Shown here one piece after another: positions 33,397 through 43,054 of a stretch of DNA of 64,000 nt. Location: NCBI RefSeq assembly GCF_000832305.1, contig NZ_CP010537.1, forward strand, positions 682,001 through 746,000, written 5' to 3'. Source of the stretch: Cupriavidus basilensis. Lineage in GTDB: Bacteria > Pseudomonadota > Gammaproteobacteria > Burkholderiales > Burkholderiaceae. The notes beneath the pieces were generated by a model. The model worked only from the letters and a program-made list of their open reading frames with translations. It was not told the origin of the DNA and did not search any database. The translations under genes and the position numbers were made by a program. Position 1 is the first letter of the stretch, and the number at the start of each line of letters is the position of its first letter.

Positions 33397-34293
33397 ATGG
33401 AAATTGCATTCATCGGTCTCGGCAACATGGGCGCCCCCATGGCTGCCAACCTGCTCAAGGCAGGACATGCGCTGACGGTGTTCGACCTCGATGCCAACGC
33501 CGTGGCCGCTGCCTTGCTGGCGGGGGCGACCTCGGCTGGGTCGCCGCGTGAGGCGGCAGCCCGGGCAGACCTCGTCATTACGATGCTACCGGCCGCGGCG
33601 CATGTCAGGCAGGTCTACCTTGGCGAGGACGGTGTGCTGGCCGGCGCCCGACCCGGCGTACCGATGGTCGACTGCAGCACAATCGACCCGGCGACCGTGC
33701 GCACAGTTGCCGAAGCCGCCGCAAGCCAGGACAGCCCGTTTGCCGATGCGCCGGTATCCGGCGGCACCGGCGGCGCCCAGGCCGGCACGCTCACCTTCAT
33801 GGTGGGCGCGGACCAGCCGCTGTTCGAGCGCATCCGCCCTGTGTTGCTCGCCATGGGCAGGAACGTCGTGCCTTGCGGCGCGCCCGGTACCGGGCAGGTC
33901 GCCAAGATTTGCAACAACCTCCTGCTAGGCATCTCCATGATGGGCGTCTCCGAGGCCATGGCGCTTGGGGCGGCGCTGGGTATCGATCCCGCCGTGCTAG
34001 CCGGCATCATCAACACCTCGACTGGCCGCTGCTGGAGCTCCGATAGCTACAACCCGTATCCGGGCGTGCAGCCCGCGGCCCCGGCCGCGCGGGGCTATGT
34101 GGGCGGTTTTGCCGCTGACCTGATGCTGAAGGACCTGGGCCTGGCCACCGATGCGGCGCGTCAGGCCCACCAGCCGCTGTGGATGGGTGCCCTGGCTCAA
34201 CAGCTCTACCAGTCCATGAGCCAGCAGGGCATGGGTCGGCTCGACTTCTCGGCCTGTCTCAAGCTGTACGAGAAACCGGATCCTTCTGCCTGA
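33397..34293 (+). CDS. mmsB: 3-hydroxyisobutyrate dehydrogenase
   Basis: A 298-residue NAD-dependent beta-hydroxyacid dehydrogenase. The Rossmann motif is FIGLGNMGAPMAANLLKAG (residues 5-23), the substrate motif is DAPVSGGTGGAQAGTL, and K170 in GQVAKICNN is the catalytic lysine. It makes methylmalonate semialdehyde, the MmsA substrate. The gene follows mmsA by 17 bp with TAGGAG upstream. Confidence 0.92.
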   Translation: MEIAFIGLGNMGAPMAANLLKAGHALTVFDLDANAVAAALLAGATSAGSPREAAARADLVITMLPAAAHVRQVYLGEDGVLAGARPGVPMVDCSTIDPATVRTVAEAAASQDSPFADAPVSGGTGGAQAGTLTFMVGADQPLFERIRPVLLAMGRNVVPCGAPGTGQVAKICNNLLLGISMMGVSEAMALGAALGIDPAVLAGIINTSTGRCWSSDSYNPYPGVQPAAPAARGYVGGFAADLMLKDLGLATDAARQAHQPLWMGALAQQLYQSMSQQGMGRLDFSACLKLYEKPDPSA

Positions 34294-34323
34294 ACGACGA
34301 GCAAAGGCCGATCATCGTCCCTG

Positions 34324-34560
34324 ATGACCAGCCGCGGTCCGCTGCACAACACGCGGGCCGCCTCCGAAGACCCATGCTGTCACTGCCCCGACCCGAAAAC
34401 CATAACTTTCAGCAGCGTGCGTCAACTCGTTGGCAGCATCGAACGCTACGTCGAGCACTACAACGTGCACAAGCGTCCATTCATATGGACCGCGACCGCC
34501 GATTCCATCATCCAGAAAGTGGCTCGGATATGTAAAGTTGTTTCTGGGACAGAACACTAG
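34324..34560 (+). pseudogene. IS630-family transposase C-terminal remnant
   Basis: The frame ends with LVGSIERYVEHYN, then KRPFIWTATADSII and VSGTEH. This is the conserved end of IS630 transposases. The DDE domain is missing; the upstream 25 codons look rearranged. The remnant ends exactly where the next element begins. Confidence 0.75.
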
Positions 34561-35060
34561 CAGGCTGTTGAAATTACTCGAGCCATAGTCGGCCCACAGA
34601 CATGCTCAAACGTTGATCTGAGAACTCGACACTATCCACTTTCCCAACATCGCATGCGCGACGCCGACACCTTCACAGAGCGCTTGTTCACTATGCGGCG
34701 GCTGGACGATTTCGAACCGAAGTCTCATCCACTGCGCTCGATTCAGACGATGGCCATTCGGGCGCTGGCGAAGATGGATCGGCGGCGCGCCGGGATGTAT
34801 GAGGCCGACATAAAGGCGGTCGCCCGAGCACTGCACCGGAGAAGCTGTTGCGGGATGCTACTGCAGGCGCTCTACGGCATCTGGTCCGAGCGTCAACTGG
34901 TGGAGCAGACGCAGTACAACCTGCTGTTTCGCTGATCTATTGGGTTGTCGATGGACGATGCGATCTGGGTGCCCATGGTAATCCGTGCTCGCCTGATCCA
35001 GCACGATGCGGTGATCGAACTCTTCAACCTGGTGCTCGTCATTACCGTGAACAATCCGCG
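34561..35060 (+). pseudogene. degenerate IS5-family element: left end and N-terminal transposase part
   Basis: CAGGCTGTTGAAA at 34561 resembles the terminal repeat of IS5-group elements. From 34654 the frame reads MRDADTFTERLFTMRRLDDF, then QALYGIWSERQLVEQTQYNLLFR. After a stop and frameshift, GLSMDDAIWVPMV and HDAVIELFNLVL continue. An internal shift near 34830 corrupts the segment between. No intact DDE catalytic domain remains. I see nothing recognisable in the following 267 bp up to the GntR gene. Confidence 0.75.
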
Positions 35061-35327
35061 GCGCCCGCTGAACTAGACGACCGAAGTGCTGATCGGCATC
35101 ATTGCGGAAAGATCCGTCGATTGTCCACCGTCAGCAGCACCAACGCGACGGCGCCCGATCCCTCCGCACGGCAGCTGCGTCGCATCTAAGCGTTCCATTC
35201 ACCGTCGTCGATTGAACCGCACTGCGCGCGCATACGGCGCCGCAGGTTTCCAGTCACAGGCGGACCTGGTGTCTCGATTCTTCGGTGCCGGTCCATGTTG
35301 GAGACGGTCGATCTTTGACGACAGCAA

Positions 35328-36149
35328 CTATGACCGTTGCTTCTTGGCCATGGCCTTCTCTTTGGCGCGCAACTGCTGGCTTAGACGTTCCAAATGACGC
35401 GTCATCTCTTGGATGGCCGCGTTCGCGTCACGTGCGCGCAAGTGTCTGAGAATCTGCCGCCGAACTTCGACCACATCGCTGCGCGGATCCGGTCCGATCC
35501 GGTCGAGCAATTGCCGTACGATCTCGGAAAGCGAGTTTATTAGCATGACCATTACTTCGTTGTTCGTGGCACGTGCAACAAGGTCATAGAAATTGATAAT
35601 GTACGTCGAACGTCGCGTTAGATTGCCGCTCAAGGTGAGCTCTTCCACCAAATCAATGTCGCGCTCAATAGTGTCCAAATCGACGTTCGTTGCCCGCTCG
35701 CAGGCCAAGCGCAGCGCATCATTCATTAGCATGATGCGCGTTTCGGTGATGCTATCGATGCTGATGCGACCCACCAACACCATATCTTGCACCGCTTGCG
35801 TGATGAGCTCTGGATCACCACGTTGAATAAAGGTGCCGCCGTTCACACCGCGCTCGCTGGCTATGAGGCCGGCCACTTCCAAGCTGCGCATGGCTTCCCG
35901 AACTGCCGTTCGTGACACGCCAAACTGGTCCGCGAGTTCGCGCTCGGCCGGCAGGCGGCTGCCAGGCTTCAGTCGGCCTTCACTGAGCTCCTGACGGATC
36001 TGCAGGCAGATGTCCTCGAACGCGCGCCGCGGCCTTACCGATTTGAAAACGGGTTGTGTTACCTGATCGGCAGATTTCCGAGAAGTGATCGCAACTGCGC
36101 CATCTTTGATGTCGGAGGAGGTGCGTAGGTGGTTCTTTGTAACGGTCAT
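35328..36149 (-). CDS. GntR-family regulator, FadR subfamily
   Basis: A 273-residue repressor-type protein with a winged helix at about 43-110 (RPRRAFEDICLQIRQELSEG; AERELADQFGVSRTAVREAM; GLIASERGVNGGTF) and a C-terminal FCD ligand domain from about 120 with the usual His/Asp/Arg metal-ligand set. Divergent from the aromatic operon; two AAAGGT-N3-ACCTTT palindromes lie in the shared promoter region. It probably represses the operon and itself until an aromatic acid or its breakdown product binds. Confidence 0.9.
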   Translation of the reverse strand: MTVTKNHLRTSSDIKDGAVAITSRKSADQVTQPVFKSVRPRRAFEDICLQIRQELSEGRLKPGSRLPAERELADQFGVSRTAVREAMRSLEVAGLIASERGVNGGTFIQRGDPELITQAVQDMVLVGRISIDSITETRIMLMNDALRLACERATNVDLDTIERDIDLVEELTLSGNLTRRSTYIINFYDLVARATNNEVMVMLINSLSEIVRQLLDRIGPDPRSDVVEVRRQILRHLRARDANAAIQEMTRHLERLSQQLRAKEKAMAKKQRS

Positions 36150-36262
36150 GTTGACTGCCTTCTATCTGGATGGAACAGCGGCCCCCCGAACGGTGGGGCG
36201 GCTTTGAGGACGGCTCCCTGAGAAAGGCTTCCGATTCTAACCCATACCGTCACAATCGACAT

Positions 36263-36277
36263 AAAGGTTGTACCTTT
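36263..36277. promoter_or_regulatory. GntR/FadR-type operator 1
   Basis: AAAGGT-TGT-ACCTTT, a perfect 6+6 inverted repeat with 3-bp spacer, 114 bp upstream of the regulator start. Same half-sites as operator 2. Confidence 0.75.
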
Positions 36278-36427
36278 TGTTCGCAAGATCCTTGCCAGAG
36301 GGGCGAACCGCTCACCTTGCCTTGGAGACGACGGCAATCGCGCCACGGTGTTTACCCGAGTTCTACGCGAATAGCGGCAGATCTGCAAAAGCTGACGCTT
36401 GACGAAGGTAAGGTCGCCAAATATCAT

Positions 36428-36442
36428 AAAGGTCAGACCTTT
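36428..36442. promoter_or_regulatory. GntR/FadR-type operator 2
   Basis: AAAGGT-CAG-ACCTTT, 57 bp before the cupin dioxygenase start. Centre-to-centre distance to operator 1 is 165 bp, which would permit looping by a dimer of dimers. Position near the start suggests it blocks the promoter of the catabolic operon. Confidence 0.78.
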
Positions 36443-36499
36443 TGACAGATGGGCGAAAAACCGTGGTTTCTTTGCCCCTCCAACTTGTTGGGGACCGTA

Positions 36500-37561
36500 A
36501 TGGCAGAACTGAATGCTAGCCAGATGAGCGACGCAGACGCGCGTCGCAGTCTCGACGAAGAGTTGGGGCGTTTCAATTGCCGGGTACATCAGCCCAGCGA
36601 CCCGCCCCTGTTCACTCGTGACCCACAGTCGCCCATGATGCCCCTGCATTGGCGGTGGTCAGACCTCGCGCCGCTTCTGGAGCGTATTGGCGGGGATCTC
36701 AAACTGGAGGCCAAAGGCAACCGGCGAACGTTGCGGCTAACCAACCCCGGGCTTCCCTATGGCACAACGCCGACTTTCTGGGGCTCGATTCAGGTCATCT
36801 TGCCAGGCGAGGTAGCGACGACACATCGGCATGTGGCTTCCGCCCTGCGTTTCATCATGAAGGGAAACGGGGCTTTCACCACAGTCGATGGCGAGGAGTA
36901 TGCGATGAACGAGGGGGACCTTGTCATTACGCCGGCCATGACTTGGCACGACCACGTCCATCGCGGCGATGAACCGATGATCTGGCTTGATGTGCTCGAC
37001 ATCTCGCTGGTACGAGCCATGCACGCAACGTTCTTTGAAGGCTACTCCTCCGATCTCCAGGCCGTTTCCGAGTATCCGCATCGTTCGTATCAGCAGTTTG
37101 GAAGTGGCATCATGCGCCCCGTTCGCCCGAAAGTGCATAACCCAGTAAATCCGTTGCTGGCCTACCCGGCGGACCGTGCGCTGGCGGCACTGAGTTCCGC
37201 CGCCGAACTGCCGGCAGACCCATATTGCGATACACAGCTTGAATACCAGAATCCGGCGACTGGCCAATCGGCGCTTCCGACAATTAGCACGCGCCTGCAG
37301 CGGCTGCGTCCCAACAGTCGATGCCTGCCGCAACGACACACCGGTTCCGTCCTCAACTATGTAATCGGCGGTAGCGGAATCACGGTGGTGAACGGTCAGC
37401 GCTTCCAATGGGGGCCGGGAGACTTCATCGCGATCCCGCCCTGGTCCTGGTACGAGCATGCCCTTACGTCGCAAGAGCCGGCAACGCTCTTCCAGGTGAA
37501 CGATATTCCTGCGCTGCGAGCCCTAGGCTTGTACCGGGAAGAATTCGCTGCCTCGGAATAA
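36500..37561 (+). CDS. gentisate 1,2-dioxygenase-type cupin oxygenase
   Basis: A 353-residue bicupin. The N-terminal cupin has HRHVASALRFIMKGNGAFT, followed by EGDLVITPAMTWHDHVH (about 105-155). These match the iron-ligand region of gentisate dioxygenases such as NagI (SHRHSQSALRF..., TWHDHG). The second cupin carries GPGDFIAIPPWSWYEH (about 310-325). It should ring-open gentisate to maleylpyruvate, or cleave salicylate or 1-hydroxy-2-naphthoate, since these enzymes share the fold. ATG 36500 has GGGGA 6 nt upstream; ATG 36449 would place the start inside the operator region. First gene of the GntR-controlled operon. Confidence 0.82.
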   Translation: MAELNASQMSDADARRSLDEELGRFNCRVHQPSDPPLFTRDPQSPMMPLHWRWSDLAPLLERIGGDLKLEAKGNRRTLRLTNPGLPYGTTPTFWGSIQVILPGEVATTHRHVASALRFIMKGNGAFTTVDGEEYAMNEGDLVITPAMTWHDHVHRGDEPMIWLDVLDISLVRAMHATFFEGYSSDLQAVSEYPHRSYQQFGSGIMRPVRPKVHNPVNPLLAYPADRALAALSSAAELPADPYCDTQLEYQNPATGQSALPTISTRLQRLRPNSRCLPQRHTGSVLNYVIGGSGITVVNGQRFQWGPGDFIAIPPWSWYEHALTSQEPATLFQVNDIPALRALGLYREEFAASE

Positions 37562-37604
37562 TCTTCCTCACTAGAACCTCCATTCTTCTTGTACCCATAT
37601 CACC

Positions 37605-39257
37605 ATGGCACATTTCACAACACCTGTTCTTATCGTGGGCGCCGGACCGATCGGACTTGCACTGGCGGGCGATCTCGGCTTCCGCGGCCAATCCTGCATT
37701 TTGATTGACAAAGGGGACGGCGGTGTCTACCAGCCAAAAATGGACATGGTAGGCATCCGTACGATGGAGTACTGCCGCCGTTGGGGCATTGTCGACTTGG
37801 TCGAGGGTGCAGGCTACAACCGCGAATACACGCAGGACTGCGCCTGGGTGACATCGTTGAACGGTCACGAGTTTGGGCGCGAGGAGTTTCCGGCTCCAAA
37901 GGATGAGAAATCGCCGCCGCAGAGCCCGCAGCACCGTGAGCGCTGCCCCCAGAATTTTTTCGACCCCGTTCTCAGGCGCTTCGCCGAGCAGTTCTCAGGT
38001 GTGCAAATCGTCTATCACACGGAATTGGTCAATTTCTCTGAGAGCGAAGAGGGCTTGCTTGCGACGGTGCGTAACGTGAAGACCGGGGAGATGCGCACCA
38101 TCGCGGCGAACTACATGGTCGGCTCGGACGGCGGAGCGAGCACGGTGCGACAGCAGTTGGATATCAAGATGGCCGGGGAGCCGGTGCTGACGTACACCAC
38201 CAACGTGGTATTCCGGTGCGAGGGCCTTGAGAGATTGCACAACAAGAAGCCGGCATACCGATACATCTTTATCGGCTCCGAAGGGACGTGGGCTACGCTC
38301 GTGGCAATTAACGGTCGCGATCAGTGGCGCTTCTCTCTGGTCGGCGACGTTACCATGCAGACCCTGACCGAGGCCGACATGCGCAAGGCCATCGTACGTG
38401 CGGTGGGTCGCGATTTCGACTTCGAGATCCTGTCGATGCTCCCGTGGGTGAGGCGGCAACTTGTCGCCGAGAGTTATGGCTCCCGGCGAGTATTCCTGGC
38501 AGGGGACGCGGCCCACCTCACCTCACCGACTGGCGGCTTCGGCATGAATACCGGTATCCAGGACGCGGTCAACCTTTCGTGGAAGCTTGCCGCCTGTCTC
38601 GAAGGATGGGGCGGTAGAAAGCTGCTCGAGTCGTACGAGATCGAGCAGCGCCCAGTCGCTATCCGCAATGTGGAGGAGTCCACGGGGAACCTCAAGCGCA
38701 TGCTGAATCCGCGCGTCACCGAGCCGCCGAAGGAGTTGTTCGATCCCACACCCGACGGCGAAAAGGCGCGCAAGGCATTCGGCGACGCGTACACCGAACT
38801 GATGAAGCGCGAATGGTTCAGCATCGGGATCCATCTCGGCTACGTCTATGAAGGCTCGCCGATCATCGTCCCCGAAGGGACACCGAGGCCGGAGGACACC
38901 GTGCAGACATACTCGCAGACGGCTCGTCCCGGCTCGCGCGCCCCGCATGTCTGGCTCGAGGAGAACGTCTCGACGCTGGATCTGTTCGGCAAGGAGTTCG
39001 TCCTCCTGCGATTTGGCACCGACGCACCTGCAGGGACGGGGCTCGCCGCTGCGGCAAATGAGCGCAAGGTGCCGTTCAAGGTTGTCAGCGTGAGCAGTGC
39101 TGAGGCAGCGGCTCTCTACGAACGAGCCCTTGTGCTAGTTCGCCCGGATGGTCAATGCGCCTGGCGTAGCGACAGTGAGCCAGAAGACCCACTGCAGGTC
39201 ATCGACATCGTACGAGGTGCGTCGCCGGACGGTGCATCCGTACAGGACGCGGCGTAG
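37605..39257 (+). CDS. FAD-dependent aromatic hydroxylase (MhpA/PheA class A flavoprotein)
   Basis: A 550-residue class A flavoprotein monooxygenase: FAD motif VLIVGAGPIGLALAGDLG (8-25), the DG motif in GSDGGASTVRQQL (about 165), the FAD ribityl motif FLAGDAAHLTSPTGGFGMNT (about 292-311) and a C-terminal thioredoxin-like domain (about 455-530, LFGKEFVLLRFG; LVLVRPDGQCAWR). Closest in layout to MhpA and phenol hydroxylases. It hydroxylates a phenolic ring, perhaps giving the dihydroxy compound split by the preceding cupin. Substrate unknown. Confidence 0.87.
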   Translation: MAHFTTPVLIVGAGPIGLALAGDLGFRGQSCILIDKGDGGVYQPKMDMVGIRTMEYCRRWGIVDLVEGAGYNREYTQDCAWVTSLNGHEFGREEFPAPKDEKSPPQSPQHRERCPQNFFDPVLRRFAEQFSGVQIVYHTELVNFSESEEGLLATVRNVKTGEMRTIAANYMVGSDGGASTVRQQLDIKMAGEPVLTYTTNVVFRCEGLERLHNKKPAYRYIFIGSEGTWATLVAINGRDQWRFSLVGDVTMQTLTEADMRKAIVRAVGRDFDFEILSMLPWVRRQLVAESYGSRRVFLAGDAAHLTSPTGGFGMNTGIQDAVNLSWKLAACLEGWGGRKLLESYEIEQRPVAIRNVEESTGNLKRMLNPRVTEPPKELFDPTPDGEKARKAFGDAYTELMKREWFSIGIHLGYVYEGSPIIVPEGTPRPEDTVQTYSQTARPGSRAPHVWLEENVSTLDLFGKEFVLLRFGTDAPAGTGLAAAANERKVPFKVVSVSSAEAAALYERALVLVRPDGQCAWRSDSEPEDPLQVIDIVRGASPDGASVQDAA

Positions 39258-39456
39258 ACCTGTTTTCCCTGACGTCTGCGCGCGCCCGCGAGGCGATCGG
39301 GGGTGCAGTCAGAAGCGGTGCTTGCAGGCAAAACGTCTGACGGCTAGCCGATGGTGCGCACCCCGTTCCGCCCCAGCACTGGACAACAGTTCGCGCCGTG
39401 TGCCCCGTGAGCAGCCACGCGTATCAAGAAAATTACATCGATAACTGGAGATAGCT

Positions 39457-40527
39457 ATGTTTCTGAAGAACTGCTGGTATGTCGCCGCCTGGGACGCTGA
39501 GATTGACGCGGTGGAGCTGTTCTCGCGAAAAATTCTCGGTGTGCAGGTCGTCTTCTTCCGTGGGGCCGACGGAAAGATTGGGGCCCTGGAAGACAAATGC
39601 TGCCACCGGCTCGCCCCGCTATCGCATGGCAGGCGGGAAGGAAACTGCCTGCGCTGCATGTACCACGGTCTCCTGTTCCAGGCGGACGGCCGCTGTGTGG
39701 AAGCACCAGGTCAAGAGCGGATCAACGACAAGCTACGGGTGCGCAGCTTTCCGGTTGTGGAGCGAGATCACTTCGTCTGGGTGTGGATGGGTGACCCATC
39801 ACTGGCAGACAGCCCGCTGATCCATGACTCACATTGGCACGACTGTGAGGACTGGAAAGCCGAACGCGGCGGGTACATGCACTACGAGGCGAATTTCGAG
39901 CTGATCGCCGACAACCTCCTTGACTTCTCACATCTCGCGTTCGTGCATCGAAACACCATCGGCTCCTCACGTCAGGCCGAAGTCAAGCCCGTGGTGGAGC
40001 GTCTGGAGAACGCAGTGCGCATCAAGTACTTCACGCTCGACTCGCCTGCTCCGCCTTTTGCCCGGAAGCTGACCACGCTTCCGGAAATGGTTGATCGGTT
40101 CCAAACCTACACGTGGAACGTAAAGAGCAACTACTTTGTGCAGGATTCCGTCATCGCTAGCGTTGGTGAAGGAATCGATACAGCGAGCAAGAACGCAATG
40201 CGTGTGCATACCACGATCGCGCTCACTCCTGAGACGGAGCACACCACTCACTATTTCTGGTCCGCTGCGCATAGCGATTTCAACCCAGCCCTCGAGGGCA
40301 TCACGCGTCTGTTGACGGAACAGGTTGAGGCGGCCTTCGAAGAGGACCGGATGATGATTGAAGCGCAGCAGAGGACCATCTCGGCCTCATCCGAAGAAGG
40401 GATGGTTGCGATCCCCGGCGATGCGGCCCTGATGCAGGCCAGGTGGATGTTGCGCAATCTAATTCGGCAGGAAACAGCGGGGCTTGGCGGGCGCTCAGCC
40501 GCTTCAACTGAATTGGAACGCGCTTGA
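39457..40527 (+). CDS. Rieske non-heme iron oxygenase, VanA/TsaM-like
   Basis: A 356-residue oxygenase subunit. Rieske ligands: C48-x-H50 and C67-x-x-H70 (KCCHRLAPLSHG; CLRCMYHGLLF). Mononuclear iron region: NLLDFSHLAFVH with H159 and H164. It matches the vanillate O-demethylase VanA and toluenesulfonate methyl-monooxygenase TsaM group, which demethylate methoxy groups or hydroxylate aryl methyl groups with a VanB-type reductase. The downstream reductase, aldehyde and alcohol dehydrogenases favour oxidation of a side-chain methyl. A 199-bp gap precedes it, enough for an own promoter. Confidence 0.88.
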   Translation: MFLKNCWYVAAWDAEIDAVELFSRKILGVQVVFFRGADGKIGALEDKCCHRLAPLSHGRREGNCLRCMYHGLLFQADGRCVEAPGQERINDKLRVRSFPVVERDHFVWVWMGDPSLADSPLIHDSHWHDCEDWKAERGGYMHYEANFELIADNLLDFSHLAFVHRNTIGSSRQAEVKPVVERLENAVRIKYFTLDSPAPPFARKLTTLPEMVDRFQTYTWNVKSNYFVQDSVIASVGEGIDTASKNAMRVHTTIALTPETEHTTHYFWSAAHSDFNPALEGITRLLTEQVEAAFEEDRMMIEAQQRTISASSEEGMVAIPGDAALMQARWMLRNLIRQETAGLGGRSAASTELERA

Positions 40528-40538
40528 GGAACTGCATC

Positions 40539-41537
40539 GTGACTGCTTCCATCGTGAACTCTGTTGGCTCCACTCGCCATGAACTGCTCCTAGTCACGGT
40601 CGCAGGTGTTCGCCACGCGGCGTGCGATGTCGTTGAACTGGAGCTCATCTCCGAGACGGGCGACGAGTTGCCTCATTTTGAGCCTGGGGCGCACATTGAC
40701 GTGCACCTGCCCAATGGTCTTGTGCGCCAGTACTCGCTGTCCAACTACGGCAAGTTCAGCGGCGCGTATCGAATCGGGGTGGCACGCGCGGAAATCAGCC
40801 GTGGCGGCTCGTCACACATCCATACCGAGATTCAGGCTGGAAGCAGACTACTTATCGGGGCGCCTCGCAACAATTTCCCGCTCGTTCCCGATGCATCGCG
40901 CTATCTCTTCGTCGCTGGCGGCATTGGCATCACTCCCATCATGTCGATGATACGGTGGTGCGACCTCAACAAGAAGCCATGGCGCCTTCTGTACTGCGTA
41001 AGGAGCAGGAGCCGGGCGGCATTCTGGTCGGAGATCAGCAAGCTGTCGTTCTCGGAACTGACGTTGCATTGCGATGAAGAATGCGGAGGGGATAGGGCTG
41101 ATATCAAATCGCTTATAGCTAGCGTGAAAGCGGGGGAACACATCTACTGCTGTGGTCCGGCAGGCTTGATGCGAGCTGTAGAAAACGCCGCTCGTTCCTT
41201 TCCAGCCGATGCCGTCCACTTCGAGTGGTTCTCGCGCGCGGAGGAGGATGCCCAGTCCAAGCCAGGCGATCAGCAATTTGACGTGGTGCTGCGTCAGAGT
41301 GGCAAGACCATCTCTGTGTCTGCGGAGAAGACGATCCTCGAAGCGCTTGAGGATGCCGACGTCATGGCCCCATTTGGTTGCCGTGAAGGGCTCTGCGGAT
41401 CCTGTGTGACGACTGTGTGCGGCGGTGAACCAGATCATCGCGATCAGGTTCTGACTGAAGCGGAGCGGAAGTCGGGAAAGGTGATGATGATCTGCGTATC
41501 ACGTGCGAAAGGGGATCGAATCGAGCTGGATCTCTAG
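40539..41537 (+). CDS. Rieske oxygenase reductase, VanB/TsaB-like
   Basis: A 332-residue flavin reductase with fused ferredoxin. It has a FAD/FMN-binding barrel (RQYSLSN), NAD-binding part (FVAGGIGITPIMSMI) and a C-terminal plant-type [2Fe-2S] domain (GCREGLCGSCVTTV, then the fourth Cys in MMICVS). It supplies electrons to the preceding oxygenase. I use GTG 40539 (GAGGA 8 nt upstream); a TTG at 40524 overlapping the oxygenase stop is the alternative. Confidence 0.9.
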   Translation: MTASIVNSVGSTRHELLLVTVAGVRHAACDVVELELISETGDELPHFEPGAHIDVHLPNGLVRQYSLSNYGKFSGAYRIGVARAEISRGGSSHIHTEIQAGSRLLIGAPRNNFPLVPDASRYLFVAGGIGITPIMSMIRWCDLNKKPWRLLYCVRSRSRAAFWSEISKLSFSELTLHCDEECGGDRADIKSLIASVKAGEHIYCCGPAGLMRAVENAARSFPADAVHFEWFSRAEEDAQSKPGDQQFDVVLRQSGKTISVSAEKTILEALEDADVMAPFGCREGLCGSCVTTVCGGEPDHRDQVLTEAERKSGKVMMICVSRAKGDRIELDL

Positions 41538-41590
41538 CGGGCCCGTACCGACGCGCTGAACATCAACCTCAACATGGAACACCTTAGACA

Positions 41591-43030
41591 ATGACCTATC
41601 CAAAGCTGAGCCTGCTGATTGACGGCGAATGGATCGAGAGCGGCCGACCCACCAGGACTGTCAGAAATCCCGCCACTGGCGATGTACTCGGTGATCTTCC
41701 CATGGCCTCGAAAGAGGACATCGGCCGCGCTATCGATGCTGCGGATCGGGCCTTCGCGCAATGGAAGCGCGTATCACCGTTGGAGCGCGCGCGCGTACTG
41801 GCCCGCATCTCATCTGCAATTCGGACCGGTGCCGAGGTCCTGGCGAGCGTGTTGACGATGGAGCAGGGCAAGACTCTGCGGGAAGCACGCGCCGAGATTG
41901 AAGCAACCGCCGATACCTTCGAATGGATGGCCGAGGAGGGAAAGCGTGTCTACGGTCGCATCGTCAGTCCTCGATTGGCTGGTGTTGAGCAGTTGGTACT
42001 GTATGAACCGGTCGGGCCAGTGGGTGCGTTTTCCCCCTGGAACTATCCTGCCGTTCTCGCGGCCCGGAAGGTTGCCACGGCGCTTGCCGCGGGATGCACG
42101 GTCGTCCTGAAACCCGCCGAGGAAACTCCGGGCATTCTGGTTGCGATCGCGAAACTATGCCTTGAGGTCGGCCTCCCCAATGGCGTGTTCAATGTCGTCT
42201 TCGGGGACCCAGCGCAGATCTCTGAGCACCTGATTTCTTCACCGAAGATCAGAAAAATCACCTTCACGGGCTCTGTTCCCGTAGGTCGACATCTTTCCGC
42301 ACTGGCTGGTGCGGCGATGAAGAAGATCACTCTTGAGCTCGGCGGGCATTCCGCTGTCATCGTTGACCGCGACGTGGACGTGACGCGCTTCGTCGAGCTC
42401 GCTGCGGCTGCGAAGTTCAGGAACGCCGGCCAAATCTGCCATGCGCCTACTCGCTTCTTCGTACACAACGAGGTCTACGATGACGTTGTGCGGCAGTTTT
42501 CCGACCGGGCGGCCGGCTTGCGCCTTGGGAATGGGTTGATACCCGAGACTCAGATGGGCCCGCTGCTGAATGAGAGGCGCATGGCGGCGATGCGGGATAT
42601 GACTGCCGATGCGGTCGGGAAAGGCGCGAAAGTCGTGACGGGTGGGAGCGCCGCAGAGGTGCATCCCGGTGGCCACTTCTGGCGTCCAACCGTCATTGCC
42701 GAAGCCGATGGCGATATGGAGGCCATGCGGTCCGAGGTATTTGGCCCAATTGCGCTGTTCTCCCGATTCAACACGGTCGGTGAAGCCATCGATGCCGCGA
42801 ATCGAGTCGAGCTGGGACTTGGCTCCTACGCATTCACTGACTCAGTGAAAACCATGCATGAAATCCAGGAGAGGATCGAGGCGGGTTTCGTCAGTTTCAA
42901 TGCTTTCTCCAGTCCACCACCGGAGATGCCGTTCGCCGGGATTAAAGATAGTGGACTTGGCTGCGAGATGGGGATGGAAGGGTTGCTTGAGCACTTCAAC
43001 GTCAAGTCGGTGCTTCGAAGCGCCACGTGA
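41591..43030 (+). CDS. NAD(P)-dependent aldehyde dehydrogenase (GabD/benzaldehyde-type)
   Basis: A 479-residue aldehyde dehydrogenase with general base Glu in KITLELGGHSAV (about 250) and nucleophile Cys in NAGQICHAPTRF (about 284). EVFGPIALFSRF follows near residue 385. It likely oxidises the aromatic aldehyde made by the alcohol dehydrogenase encoded next. Sequence resembles succinate-semialdehyde and vanillin/benzaldehyde dehydrogenases, so the substrate cannot be named from sequence. Confidence 0.87.
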   Translation: MTYPKLSLLIDGEWIESGRPTRTVRNPATGDVLGDLPMASKEDIGRAIDAADRAFAQWKRVSPLERARVLARISSAIRTGAEVLASVLTMEQGKTLREARAEIEATADTFEWMAEEGKRVYGRIVSPRLAGVEQLVLYEPVGPVGAFSPWNYPAVLAARKVATALAAGCTVVLKPAEETPGILVAIAKLCLEVGLPNGVFNVVFGDPAQISEHLISSPKIRKITFTGSVPVGRHLSALAGAAMKKITLELGGHSAVIVDRDVDVTRFVELAAAAKFRNAGQICHAPTRFFVHNEVYDDVVRQFSDRAAGLRLGNGLIPETQMGPLLNERRMAAMRDMTADAVGKGAKVVTGGSAAEVHPGGHFWRPTVIAEADGDMEAMRSEVFGPIALFSRFNTVGEAIDAANRVELGLGSYAFTDSVKTMHEIQERIEAGFVSFNAFSSPPPEMPFAGIKDSGLGCEMGMEGLLEHFNVKSVLRSAT

Positions 43031-43054
43031 CCACTTGTAGAGGAGATTGCGTCA

